Assembly (NCBI GenBank): GCA_023053575.1
Contig: JAKZAP010000146.1
Span: 30,109-94,108 of the forward strand
Source: Branchinecta lynchi
Lineage: Eukaryota > Arthropoda > Branchiopoda > Anostraca > Branchinectidae
Length of the DNA stretch: 64,000 nucleotides
Direction: 5' to 3'
Shown here: positions 10,701-23,400 of the stretch, piece by piece
Position numbering within the stretch: the first letter of the stretch is position 1
Layout of the letters: every line of letters begins with the position of its first letter
Program-made: the position numbers and the translations under genes
Notes under the pieces: model-generated
The model's input: the letters and a program-made list of their open reading frames with translations, nothing else
Told to the model about the DNA's origin: nothing
Database searches by the model: none

Positions 10701-11751
10701 TGGTTTTCCCACAAGGTTGGTTTTCCCGCAGGGTCGCTTTCCCCATAAGGTTGGTTTTCCCACAAGGTTTGTTTTCTCACAAGGTTTGTTTTCCCACTAC
10801 GTTGTTTTTCCCACGAGGTTGGTTTTCCCACAAGGTTTGTTTTCCCACAAGCTTTGTTTTCCCCCAAGGTTGGTTTTCCCGCAAGGTTGGTTTTCCCACA
10901 AGGTTTGTTTTCCCACTGTGTTGGTTTTCCCAAAAGGTTCGCTTTCCCGCAAGGTTGGTTTTCCCACAAGGTTTGTTTCCCCACAAGGTTTGTTTTCCCA
11001 TAAGGTTTGTTTTCCCACAAGGTTCGTTTTCCAACAAGGTTGGTTTTCCCATAAGGTTTGTTTTCTCATAAGGTTTGTTTTCCCACAAGGTTGGTTTTCC
11101 CGAAAGATTTGTTTCCCCAAAAGGTTGGTTTTCCCACAAGGTTGGTTTTCCCGCAAGGTTTGTTTTCCCACAAGGTTAGTTTTCCCGCAAGGTTTGTTTC
11201 CCCACAAGGTTTGTTTTCCCACAAGGATTGTTTTCTCACAAGGTTTGTTTTCCCACTAGGTTTGTTTTCCCACTGTGTTTGTTTTCCCAAAAGGTTTGCT
11301 TTCCCACAAGGTTGGTTTTCCCATAAGGTTGGTTTTCCCGCAGGGTTGCTTTCCCCATAAGGTTGGTTTTCCCACAAGGTTTGTTTTCTCACAAGGTTTG
11401 TTTTCCCACTAGGTTGTTTTTCCCACGAGGTTGGTTTTCCCACAAGGTTTGTTTTCCCACAAGCTCTGTTTTCCCCCAAGGTTGGTTTTCCCGCAAGGTT
11501 GGTTTTCCCACAAGGTTTGTTTTCCCACTGTGTTGGTTTTCCCAAAAGGTTCGCTTTCCTGCAAGGTTGGTTTTCCCACAAGGTTTGTTTCCCCACAAGG
11601 TTTGTTTTCCCATAAGGTTTGTTTTCCCACAAGGTATATTTCCCACGGTTCGTTTTCCCAAAGGTTCGCTTTCCCACAAGGTTGGTTTTCCCACAAGGTT
11701 GGTTTTCCCGCACGGTTGCTTTCCCCATAAGGTTGGTTTTCCCACAAGGTT
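7736..11751 (-). repeat. 17-bp satellite, reverse block B
   Basis: Same unit in the opposite orientation (TTTGTTTTCCCACAAGG). The first 500 bp contain unusually degenerate units (for example TTTTTCCTTCTAGG near 7,741, TTTTCCCGTTTG near 7,913, CACTGTTTTGG near 8,050), whereas the rest is more regular. The 533-codon minus-strand frame at 7,799-9,400 is purely repeat translation. It ends at the first TGCG-centred junction. Confidence 0.95.
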
Positions 11752-11755
11752 TGCG
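11752..11755. other. Head-to-head junction, TGCG centre (copy 1)
   Basis: A perfect palindrome: TTTTCCCACAAGGTT on the left, TGCG in the centre, and its complement AACCTTGTGGGAAAA on the right. The same centre recurs at 16,269-16,272, 27,296-27,299, 34,119-34,122, 37,511-37,514, 39,442-39,445, 44,583-44,586 and 46,960-46,963. Confidence 0.95.
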
Positions 11756-12994
11756 AACCTTGTGGGAAAACCAACCTTGTGGGGAAACAAACCTTTCGGG
11801 AAAACCAACATTGTGGGAAAACAAACCTTGTGGGAAAACAAACCTTGTGTGAAAACAAACCTTGTGGGAAAACAAACCTTGTGAGAAAACAAACCTTGTG
11901 GGGAAACAAACCTAGTGGGAAAACAAACCTTGTGAGATAACAAACCTTGTGGGAAAACCAACCTTATGGGAAAACAAACCTAGTGGGAAAACAAACCTTG
12001 TGGGGAAACAATCCTTTCGGGAAAACCAACCTTGTGGGAAAACAAACCTTGTGGGAAAACGAACCTTGTGGGAAAACAAACCTTATGGGAAAACAAACCT
12101 TGTGGGGAAACAAACCTTGTGGGAAAACCAACCTTGCGGGAAAGTGAACCTTTTGTTAAAACCAACACAGTGGGAAAACAAACCTTGTGGGAAAACCAAC
12201 CTTGCGGGAAAACCAACCTTGGGGGAAAACAGCTTGTGGGAAAACAAACCTTGTGGGAAAACCAACCTCGTGGGAAAAACAACCTAGTGGGAAAACAAAC
12301 CTTGTGAGAAAACAAACCTTGTGGGAAAACCAACCTTATGGGGAAAGCAACCCTGCGGGAAAACCAACCTTGTGGGAAAACCAACCTTTTGGGAAAGCGA
12401 ACCTTTCGGGAAAACCAACACAGTGGGAAAACAAACCTAGTTGGAAAACCAACCTTGTGAGAAAACAATCCTTGTGGGAAAACAAACCTTGTGGGGAAAC
12501 AAACCTTGCGGGAAAACTAACCTTGTGGGAAAACAAACCTTGCGGGAAAACCAACCTTGTGGGAAAACCAACCTTGTGGGGAAACAAACCTTTCGGGAAA
12601 ACAAACCTTGTGGGAAAACAAACCTTATGGGAAAACAAACCTTGTGGGAAAACAAACCTTGTGGGAAAACGAACCTTGTGGGAAAACAAACCTTATGGGA
12701 AAACAAACCTTGTGGGGAAACAAACCTTGTGGGAGAACCAACCTTGCGGGAAAGCGAACCTTTTGGGAAAACCAACACAGTGGGAAAACAAACCTTGTGG
12801 TAAAACCAACCTTGCGGGAAAACCAACCTTGGGGGAGAACAAAGCTTGTGGGAAAACAAACCTTGTGAGAAAACAAACCTAGTGGGGAAACAAACCTTGC
12901 GGGAAAACCAACATTGTGGGAAAACCAACCTTGTGGGGAAACAAACCTTGTGAGAAAACAAACCTTGTGGGGAAACAAACCTTGTGGGAAAACC
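11756..12994 (+). repeat. 17-bp satellite, forward module C
   Basis: First of eight forward modules of nearly constant size (1,239 bp here). It begins at the TGCG junction and ends at the tail-to-tail junction at 12,995, where CCTTGTGGGAAAACC meets a single A and then GGTTGCTTTCCCC. The internal order of variant units is shared with the other modules, including AAAGTGAACCTTTTGTTAAA near 12,150. Confidence 0.95.
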
Positions 12995-12995
12995 A

Positions 12996-15900
12996 GGTTG
13001 CTTTCCCCATAAGGTTGGTTTTCCCACAAGGTTTGTTTTCTCACAAGGTTGGTTTTCCCGAAAGGTTTGTTTCCCCACAAGGTTGGTTTTCCCACAAGGT
13101 TGGTTTTCCAGCAAGGTTTGTTTTCCCACAAGGTTAGTTTTCCCGCAAGGTTTGTTTCCCCACAAGGTTTGTTTTCTCACAAGGTTTGTTTTCCCACAAG
13201 CTTTGTTTTCCCCCAAGGTTGGTTTTCCCGCAAGGTTGGTTTTCCCACAAGGTTTGTTTTCCCACTGTGTTGGTTTTCCCAAAAGGTTCGCTTTCCCGCA
13301 AGGTTGGCTCTCCCACAAGGTTTGTTTCCCCACAAGGTTTGTTTTCCCATAAGGTTTGTTTTCCCACAAGGTTCGTTTTCCCACAAGTTTTGTTTTCCCA
13401 CAAGGTTTGTTTTCCCATAAGGTTTGTTTTCCCACAAGGTTTGTTTTCCCGAAAGGTTTGTTTCCCCACAAGGTTGGTTTTCCCACAAGGTTGGTTTTCC
13501 CGCAAGGTTTGTTTTCCCACAAGGTTAGTTTTCCCGCAAGGTTTGTTTCCCCACAAGGTTTGTTTTCCCACAAGGATTGTTTTCTCACAAGGTTGGTTTT
13601 CCCACTAGGTTTGTTTTCCCACTGTGTTGGTTTTCCCGAAAGGTTCGCTTTCCCACAAGGTTGGTTTTCCCACAAGGTTGGTTTTCCCGCAGGGTTGCTT
13701 TCCCCATAAGGTTGGTTTTCCCAGAAGGTTTGTTTTCTCACAAGGTTTGTTTTCCCACTAGGTTATTTTTCCCACGAGGTTGGTTTTCCCACAAGGTTTG
13801 TTTTCCCACAAGCTTTGTTTTCCCCCAAGGTTGGTTTTCCCGCAAGGTTGGTTTTCCCACAAGGTTTGTTTTCCCACTGTGTTGGTTTTAACAAAAGGTT
13901 CGCTTTCCCGCAAGGTTGGCTTTCCCACAAGGTTTGTTTCCCCACAAGGTTTGTTTTCCCATAAGGTTTGTTTTCCCACAACGTTCGTTTTCCCACAAGG
14001 TTTGTTTTCCCACAAGGTTTGTTTTCCCACAAGGTTGGTTTTCCCGAAAGGTTTGTTTCCCCACAAGGTTTGTTTTCTCACTAGGTTTGTTTTCCCATAA
14101 GGTTGGTTTTCCCACAAGGTTTGTTTTCTCACAAGGTTTGTTTTCCCACTAGGTTTGTTTCTCCACAAGGTTTGTTTTCTCACAAGGTTTGTTTTCCCGC
14201 AAGGTTTGTTTCCCCACAAGGTTTGTTTTCTCTCAAGGTTTGTTTTCCCACCAGGTTTGTTGTTTCCACACAAGGTTTGTTTTCTCACAAGGTTTGTTTT
14301 CCCACAAGGTTTGTTTTCCCACAAGGTTGGTTTTCCCGAAAGGTTTGTTTCCCCACAAGGTTGGTTTTCCCACAAGGTTGGTTTTCGCGCAAGGTTTGTT
14401 TTCCCACAAGGATTGTTTTCTCACAAGGTTTGTTTTCACACTAGGTTTATTTTCCCACTGTGTTGGTTTTCCCAAAAGGTTCGCTTTCCCACAAGGTTGG
14501 TTTTCCCACAAGGTTGGTTTTCTCACAAGGTTTGTTTTCCCACTAGGTTGTTTTTCCCACGAGGTTGGTTTTCCCACAAGGTTTGTTTTTCCACAAGCTT
14601 TCTTTTCCCCCAAGGTTGGTTTTCCCGCAAGGTTGGTTTTCCCACAAGGTTTATTTTCCCACTCTGTTGGTTTTCCCAAAAGGTTCGCTTTCCCGCAAGG
14701 TTGGTTTTCCCACAAGGTTTGTTTCCCCACAAGGTTTGTTTTCCCATAAGGTTTGTTTTCCCACAAGGTTCGTTTTCCCACAAGGTTTGTTTTCCCACAA
14801 GGTTTGTTTTCCCACTAGGTTGGTTGGTTTTCCCGGAAGGTTTGTTTCCCCACAAGGTTGGTTTTCCCAAAAGGTTGGTTTTCCCGCAAGGTTGTTTTCC
14901 CAAAAGGTTAGTTTTCCCGCAAGGTTTGTTTCCCCACAAGGTTTGTTTTCCCACAAGGATTGTTTTCTCACAAGGTTTGTTTTCCCACTAGGTTTGTTTT
15001 CCCACTGTGTTTGTTTTCCCAAAAGGTTCGCTTTCCCACAAGGTTGGTTTTCCCACAAGGTTGGTTTTCCCGCAGGGTCGCTTTCCCCATAAGGTTGGTT
15101 TTCCCACAAGGTTTTTTTTCTCACAAGGTTTGTTTTCCCACTAGGTTGTTTTTCCCACGAGGTTGGTTTTCCCACAAGGTTTGTTTTCCCACAAGCTTTG
15201 TTTTCCCCCAAGGTTGGTTTTCCCGCAAGGTTGGTTTTCCCACAAGGTTTGTTTCCCCACTGTGTTAGTTTTCCCAAAAGGTTCGCTTTCCCGCAAGGTT
15301 GGTTTTCCCACAAGGTTTGTTTCCCCACAAGGTTTGTTTTCCCATAAGGTTTGTTTTCCCGCAAGGTTCGTTTTCCAACAAGGTTGGTTTTCCCACAAGG
15401 TTTGTTTTCCCATAAGGTTTGTTTTCCCACAAGGTTGGTTTTCCCGAAAGGTTTGTTTCCCCAAAAGGTTGGTTTTCCCACAAGGTTGGTTTTCCCGCAA
15501 GGTTTGTTTTCCCACAAGGTTAGTTTTCCCGCAAGGTTTGTTTCCCCATAAGGTTTGTTTTCCCACAAGGATTGTTTTCTCACAAGGTTTGTTTTCCCAC
15601 TAGGTTTGTTTTCCCACTGTGTTGGTTTTCACAAAAGGTTTGCTTTCCCACAAGGTTGGTTTTCCCATAAGGTTGGTTTTCCCGCAGGGTTGCTTTCCCC
15701 ATAAGGTTGGTTTTCCCACAAGGTTTGTTTTCTCACAAGGTTTGTTTTCCCACTAGGTTGTTTTTCCCACGAGGTTGGTTTTCCCACAAGGTTTGTTTTC
15801 CCACAAGCTCTGTTTTCCCCCAAGGTTGGTTTTCCCGCAAGGTAGGTTTTCCCACAAGGATTGTTTTCCCACTGTGTTGGTTTTCCCAAAAGGTTCGCTT

Positions 15901-16268
15901 TCCTGCAAGGTTGGTTTTCCCACAAGGTTTGTTTCCCCACAAGGTTTGTTTTCCCATAAGGTTTGTTTTCCCACAAGGTTCATTTTCCCACAAGGTTTGT
16001 TTTCCCACAAGGTTTGTTTTCCCACAAGGTTGGTTTTCCCGAAAGGTTTGTTTCCCCACAAGGTTTGTTTTCCCACTAGGTTTGTTTTCCAATAAGGTTT
16101 GTTTTCCCAAAAGGTTTGTTTTCCCACAAGGTTTGTTTTCCCACAAGGTTTGTTTTCCCACTGTGTTGGTTTTCCCAAAAGGTTCGCTTTCCCACAAGGT
16201 TGGTTTTCCCCAAGGTTGGTTTTCCCGCAGGGTTGCTTTCCCCATAAGGTTGGTTTTCCCACTAGGTT
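12996..16268 (-). repeat. 17-bp satellite, reverse block D
   Basis: Reverse units. Much of this block from about 14,800 on duplicates 10,450-11,750 with an offset of about 4,344 bp, including the rare GGTTGGTTGG slip and the GCAGGGTCGCTTTCC unit. Confidence 0.95.
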
Positions 16269-16272
16269 TGCG

Positions 16273-17445
16273 AACCTTGTGGGAAAACCAACCTTGTGGG
16301 GAAACAAACCTTTCGGGAAAACCAACCTTGTGGGAAAACAAACCTTGTGGGAAAACAAACCTTGTGTGAAAACAAACCTTGTGGGAAAACAAACCTTGTG
16401 AGAAAACAAACCTTGTGGGGAAACAAACCTAGTGGGAAAACAAACCTTGTGAGAAAACAAACCTTGTGGGAAAACCAACCTTATGGGAAAACAAACCTAG
16501 TGGGAAAACAAACCTTGTGGGGAAACAATCCTTTCGGGAAAACCAACCTTGTGGGAAAACAAACCTTGTGGGAAAACAAACCTTGTTGGAAAACGAACCT
16601 TGTGGGAAAACAAACCTTATGGGAAAACAAACCTTGTGGGGAAACAAACCTTGTGGGAAAATCAACCTTGCGGGAAAGTGAACCTTTTGTTAAAACCAAC
16701 ACAGTGGGAAAACAAACCTTGTGGGAAAACCAACCTTGCGGGAAAACCAACCTTGGGGGAAAACAAAGCTTGTGGGAAAACAAACCTTGTGGGAAAACCA
16801 ACCTCGTGGGAAAAACAACCTAGTGGGAAAACAAACCTTGTGAGAAAACAAACCTTGTGGGAAAACCAACCTTATGGGGAAAGCAACCCTGCGGGAAAAC
16901 CAACCTTGTGGGAAAACCAACCTTTTGGGAAAGCGAACCTTTCGGGAAAACAAACACAGTGGGAAAACAAACCTAGTGGGAAAACCAACCTTGTGAGAAA
17001 ACAATCCTTGTGGGTAAACAAACCTTGCGGGAAAACTAACCTTGTGGGAAAACAAACCTTGCGGGAAAACCAACCTTGTGGGAAAACCAACCTTGTAGGG
17101 AAACAAACCTTTCGGGAAAACAAACCTTGTGGGAAAACAAACCTTATGGGAAAACAAACCTTGTGGGGAAACAAACCTTGTGGGAGAACCAACCTTGCGG
17201 GAAAGCGAACCTTTTGGGAAAACCAACACAGTGGGAAAACACATCTTGTGGTAAAACCAACCTTGCGGGAAAACCAACCTTGGGGGAAAACAAAGCTTGT
17301 GGGAAAACAAACCTTGTGAGAAAACAAACCTTGTGGGGAAACAAACCTTGCGGGAAAACCAACATTGTGGGAAAACCAACCTTGTGGGGAAACAAACCTT
17401 GTGAGAAAACAAACCTTGTGGGGAAACAAACCTTGTGGGAAAACC
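16273..17445 (+). repeat. 17-bp satellite, forward module E
   Basis: 1,173 bp, four units shorter than module C. Left centre TGCG at 16,269-16,272, right centre A at 17,446. The variant order parallels module C, with a local deletion after 17,000. Confidence 0.95.
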
Positions 17446-17446
17446 A

Positions 17447-20400
17447 GGTTGCTTTCCCCATAAGGTTGGTTTTCCCACAAGGTTTGTTTTCTCACAAGGT
17501 TGGTTTTCCCGAAAGGTTTGTTTCCCCACAAGGTTGGTTTTCCCACAAGGTTGGTTTTCCAGCAAGGTTTGTTTTCCCACAAGGTTAGTTTTCCCGCAAG
17601 GTTTGTTTCCCCACAAGGTTTGTTTTCTCACAAGGTTTGTTTTCCCACAAGCTTTGTTTTCCCCCAAGGTTGGTTTTCCCGCAAGGTTGGTTTTCCCACA
17701 AGGTTTGTTTTCCCACTGTGTTGGTTTTCCCAAAAGGTTCGCTTTCCCGCAAGGTTGGCTCTCCCACAAGGTTTTTGTTTCCCCACAAGGTTTGTTTTCC
17801 CATAAGGTTTGTTTTCCCACAAGGTTCGTTTTCCCACAAGTTTTGTTTTCCCACAAGGTTTGTTTTCCCATAAGGTTTGTTTTCCCACAAGGTTTGTTTT
17901 CTCGAAAGGTTTGTTTCCCCACAAGGTTGGTTTTCCCACAAGGTTGGTTTTCCCGCAAGGTTTGTTTTCCCACAAGGTTAGTTTTCCCGCAAGGTTTGTT
18001 TCCCCACAAGGTTGGTTTTCCCACAAGGATTGTTTTCTCACAAGGTTGGTTTTCCCACTAGGTTTGTTTTCCCACTGTGTTGGTTTTCCCGAAAGGTTCG
18101 CTTTCCCACAAGGTTGGTTTTCCCACAAGGTTGGTTTTCCCGCAGGGTTGCTTTCCCCATAAGGTTTGTTATCTCACAAGGTTTGTTTTCCCACTAGGTT
18201 GTTTTTCCCACGAGGTTGGTTTTCCCACAAGGTTTGTTTTCCCACAAGCTTTGTTTTCCCCCAAGGTTGGTTTTCCCGCAAGGTTGGTTTTCCCACAAGG
18301 TTTATTTTCCCACTGTGTTGGTTTTAACAAAAGGTTCGCTTTCCCGCAAGGTTGGTTTTCCCACAAGGTTTGTTTCCCCACAAGGTTTGTTTTCCCATAA
18401 GGTTTGTTTTCCCACAAGGTTCGTTTTACCACAAGGTTTGTTTTCCCACAAGGTTTGTTTTCCCACAAGGTTGGTTTTCCCGAAAGGTTTGTTTCCCCAC
18501 AAGGTTTGTTTTCCCACTAGGTTTGTTTTCCCATAAGGTTGGTTTTCCCACAAGGTTTGTTTTCTCACAAGGTTTGTTTTCCCACTAGGTTTGTTTCTCC
18601 ACAAGGTTTGTTTTCTCACAAGGTTTGTTTTCCCGCAAGGTTTGTTTCCCCACAAGGTTTGTTTTCTCACAAGGTTTGTTTTCCCACCAGGTTTGTTGTT
18701 TCCCCACAAGGTTTGTTTTCTCACAAGGTTTGTTTTCCCACAAGGTTTGTTTTCCCACAAGGTTTGTTTTCCCATAAGGTTTGTTTTCCCACAAGGTTGG
18801 TTTTCCCGAAAGGTTTGTTTCCCCACAAGGTTGGTTTTCCCACAAGGTTGGTTTTCGCGCAAGGTTTGTTTTCCCATAAGGTTAGTTTTCCCGCAAGGTT
18901 TGTTTCCCCACAAGGTTTGTTTTCCCACAAGGATTGTTTTCTCACAAGGTTTGTTTTCACACTAGGTTTATTTTCCCACTGTGTTGGTTTTCCCAAAAGG
19001 TTCGCTTTCCCACAAGGTTGGTTTTCCCACAAGGTTGGTTTTCTCACAAGGTTTGTTTTCCCACTAGGTTGTTTTTCCCACGAGGTTGGTTTTCCCACAA
19101 GGTTTGTTTTTCCACAAGCTTTCTTTTCCCCCAAGGTTGGTTTTCCCGCAAGGTTGGTTTTCCCACAAGGTTTATTTTCCCACTCTGTTGGTTTTCCCAA
19201 AAGGTTCGCTTTCCCGCAAGGTTGGTTTTCCCACAAGGTTTGTTTCCCCACAAGGTTTGTTTTCCCATAAGGTTTGTTTTCCCACAAGGTTCGTTTTCCC
19301 ACAAGGTTTGTTTTCCCACAAGGTTTGTTTTCCCACAAGGTTGGTTTTCCCGAAAGGTTTGTTTCCCAACTGTGTTGGTTTTCCCAAAAGGTTCGCTTTC
19401 CCACAAGGTTTGTTTCCCCACAAGGTTTGTTTTCCCACAAGGATTGTTTTCTCACAAGGTTTGTTTTCCCAATAGGTTTGTTTTCCCACTGTGTTGGTTT
19501 TACCGCAAGGTTTGTTTTCTCACAAGGTTTGTTTTCCCACTAGGTTGTTTTTCCCACGAGGTTGGTCTTCCCACAAGGTTTGTTTTCCCACAAGCTTTGT
19601 TTTCCCCCAAGGTTGGTTTTCCCGCAAGGTTGGTTTTCCCACAAGGTTGGCTTTCCCACTGTGTTGGTTTTCCTAAAAGGTTCGCTTTCCCACAAGGTTG
19701 GTTTTCCCGCAAGATTGGTTTTCCCGCAGGGTTGCTTTCCCCATAAGGTTGGTTTTCCCACAAGGTTTGTTTTCTTACAAGGTTGGTTTTCCCGAAAGGT
19801 TTGTTTCCCCACAAGGTTGGTTTTCCCACAAGGTTGGTTTTCCCGCAAGGTTTGTTTTCCCACAAGATTAGTTTTCCCGCAAGGTTGGTTTTCCCACAAG
19901 GTTGGTTTTCCCGCAAGGTTTGTTTTCCCACAAGGTTAGTTTTCCCGCAAGGTTTGTTTCCCCACAAGGTTTGTTTTCTCACAAGGTTTGTTTCCCCACA
20001 AGGTTTGTTTTCTCACAAGGTTTGTTTTCCCACAAGGTTTGTTTTCCCACAAGGTTTGTTTTCCCATAAGGTTTGTTTTCCCACAAAGTTGGTTTTCCCG
20101 AAAGGTTTGTTTCCCCACAAGGTTGGTTTTCCCACAAGGTTGGTTTTCCCGCAAGGTTTGTTTTCCCACAAGGTTAGTTTTCCCGCAAGGTTTGTTTCCC
20201 CACAAGGTTTGTTTTCCCACAAGGATTGTTTTCTCACAAGGTTTGTTTTCCCACTAGGTTTGTTTTCCCACTGTGTTGGTTTTCCCAAAAGGTTCACTTT
20301 CCCACAAGGTTGGTTTTCCCACAAGGTTGGTTTTCCCGCAGGGTTGCTTTCCCCATAAGGTTGGTTTTCCCACAAGGTTTGTTTTCTCACAAGGTTTGTT

Positions 20401-23400
20401 TTCCCACTAGGTTGTTTTTCCCACGAGGTTGGTTTTCCCGCAAGGTTGGTTTTCCCACAAGGTTTGTTTTCCCACTGTGTTGGTTTTCCCAAAAGGTTCG
20501 CTTTCCCGCAAGGTTGGTTTTCCCACAAGGTTTGTTTCCCCACAAGGTTTGTTTTCCCATAAGGTTTGTTTTCCCACAAGGTTCGTTTTCCCATAAGGTT
20601 TGTTTTCCCACAAGGTTGGTTTTCCCGAAAGGTTTGTTTCCCCACAAGGTTGGTTTTCCCACAAGGTTAGTTTTCCCGCAAGGTTTGTTTTCCCACAAGG
20701 TTAGTTTTCCCGCAAGGTTTGTTTCCCCACAAGGTTTGTTTTCCCACAAGGATTGTTTTCTCACAAGGTTTGTTTTCCCACTAGATTTGTTTTCCCACTG
20801 TGTTGGTTTTCCCAAAAGGTTCGCTTTCCCACAAGGTTGGTTTTCCCACAAGGTTGGTTTTTCCGCAGGGTTGCTTTCCCCATAAGGTTGGTTTTCCCAC
20901 AAGGTTTGTTTTCTCACAAGGTTTGTTTTCCCACTAGGTTGTTTTTCCCACGACGTTGGTTTTCCCACAAGGTTTGTTTTCCCCAAAAGCTTTGTTTTCC
21001 CCCAAGGTTGGTTTTCCCGCAAGGTTGGTTTTCCCACAAGGTTTATTTTCCCACTGTGTTGGTTTTCCCAAAAGTTTCGCTTTCCCGCAAGGTTGGTTTT
21101 CCCACAAGGTTTGTTTCCCCACAAGGTTTGTTTTCCCTTAAGGTTTGTTTTCCCACAAGGTTCGTTTTCCCACAAGGTTTGTTTTCCCACAAGGTTTGTT
21201 TTCCCATAAGGTTTGTTTTCCCACAAGGTTGGTTTTCCCGAAAGGTTTGTTTCTCCACAAGGTTGGTTTTCCCACAAGGTTGGTTTTCCCGCAAGGTTTG
21301 TTTTCCCACAAGGTTAGTTTTCCCGCAAGGTTTGTTTCCCCACAAGGTTTGTTTTCCCACAAGGATTGTTTTCTCACAAGGTTTGTTTTCCCACTAGGTT
21401 TGTTTTCCCACTGTGTTGGTTTTCCCAAAAGGTTCGCTTTCCCACAAGGTTGGTTTTCCCGCAGGGTTGGTTTTCCCAAAAGGTTCGCTTTCCCACAAGG
21501 TTGGTTTTCCCACAAGATTGGTTTTCCCGCAGGGTTGCTTTCCCCATAAGGTTGGTTTTCCCACAAGGTTTGTTTTCTCACAAGGTTGATTTTCCCGAAA
21601 GGTTTGTTTCCCCACAAGGTTGGTTTTCCCACAAGGTTGGTTTTCCCGCAAGGTTTGTTTTCCCACTAGGTTGTTTTTCCCACGAGGTTGGTTTTCCCGC
21701 AAGGTTGGTTTTCCCACAAGGTTTGTTTTCCCACTGTGTTGGTTTTCCCAAAAGGTTCGCTTTCCCACAAGGTTGGTTTTCCCACAAGATTGGTTTTCCC
21801 GCAGGGTTTGTTTTCTCACAAGGTTTGTTTTCCCACTAGGTTGTTTTTCCCACGAGGTTGGTTTTCCCGCAAGGTTGGTTTTCCCACAAGGTTTGTTTTC
21901 CCACTGTGTTGGTTTTCCCAAAAGGTTCGCTTTCCCACAAGGTTGGTTTTCCCACAAGGTTGGTTTTCCCACAAGGTTTGTTTTCTCACAAGGTTTGTTT
22001 TCCCACTAGGTTGTTTTCCCACGAGGTTGGTTTTCCCGCAAGGTTGGTTTTCCCACAAGGTTTGTTTTCCCACTGTGTTGGTTTTCCCAAAAGGTTCGCT
22101 TTCCCACAAGGTTGGTTTTCCCACAAGATTGGTTTTCCCGCAGGGTTGCTTTCCCCATAAGGTTGGTTTTCCCACAAGGTTTGTTTTCTCACAAGGTTGA
22201 TTTTCCCGAAAGGTTTGTTTCCCCACAAGGTTGGTTTTCCCACAAGGTTGGTTTTCCCGCAAGGTTTGTTTTCCCACAAGGTTAGTTTTCCCGCAAGGTT
22301 GGTTTTCCCACAAGGTTGGTTTTCCCGCAAGGTTTGTTTTCCCACAAGGTTAGTTTGCCCGCAATGTTTGTTTCCCCACAAGGTTTGTTTTCTCACAAGC
22401 TTTGTTTCCCCACAAGGTTTGTTTTCTCACAAGGTTTGTTTTCCCACAAGGTTTGTTTTCCCATAAGGTTTGTTTTCCCACAAGGTTGGTTTTCCCGAAA
22501 GGTTTGTTTCCCCACAAGGTTGGTTTTCCCACAAGGTTGGTTTTCCCGCAAGGTTTGTTTTCCCACAAGGTTAGTTTTCCCGCAAGGTTTGTTTCCCCAC
22601 AAGGTTTGTTTACCCACAAGGATTGTTTTCTCACAAGGTTTGTTTTCCCACTAGGTTTGTTTTCCCACTGTGTTGGTTTTCCCAAAAGGTTCGCTTTCCC
22701 ACAAGGTTGGTTTTCCCACAAGGTTGGTTTTCCCGCAGGGTTGCTTTCCCCATAAGGTTGGTTTTCCCACAAGGTTTGTTTTCTCACAAGGTTTGTTTTC
22801 CCACTAGGTTGTTTTTCCCACGAGGTTGGTTTTCCCACAAGGTTTGTTTTCCCACAAGCTTTGTTTTCCCCCAAGGTTGGTTTTCCGCAAGGTTGGTTTT
22901 CCCACAAGGTTTGTTTTCCCACTGTGTTGGTTTTCCCAAAAGGTTCGCTTTCCCGCAAGGCTGGTTTTCCCACAAGGTTTGTTTCCCCACAAGGTTTGTT
23001 TTCCCATAAGGTTTGTTTTCCCACAAGGTTGGTTTTCCCGAAAGGTTTGTTTCCCCACAAGGTTGGTTTTCCCACAAGGTTGGTTTTCCCGCAAGGTTTG
23101 TTTTCCCACAAGGTTAGTTTTCCCGCAAGGTTTGTTTCCCCACAAGGTTTGTTTTCTCACAAGGATTGTTTTCTCACAAGGTTTGTTTTCCCACAAGGTT
23201 TGTTTTCCAACAAGGTTTGTTTTCCCACAAGGTTTGTTTTCCCACAAGGTTTGTTTTCCCACAAGGTTGGTTTTCCCGAAAGGTTTGTTTACCCACAAGG
23301 TTGGTTTTCCCACAAGGTTGGTTTTCCCGCAGGGTTTGTTTTCCCACAAGGTTAGTTTTCCCGCAAGGTCTCTTTTCCCACAAGGTTAGTTTTTCCACAA

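Larger units (their letters stand above)
10450..19330. repeat. Tandem segmental duplication of about 4.4 kb
   Basis: Copy 1 is about 10,450-14,800, copy 2 about 14,800-19,330. Matching landmarks include the GCAGGGTCGC unit (10,728 and 15,072), the TGCG junctions (11,752 and 16,269), the A junctions (12,995 and 17,446) and the GGTTTGTTG slip (about 14,250 and 18,690). Offsets drift between 4,344 and 4,521 bp through small indels. The duplication carries module C/E with it. Confidence 0.8.
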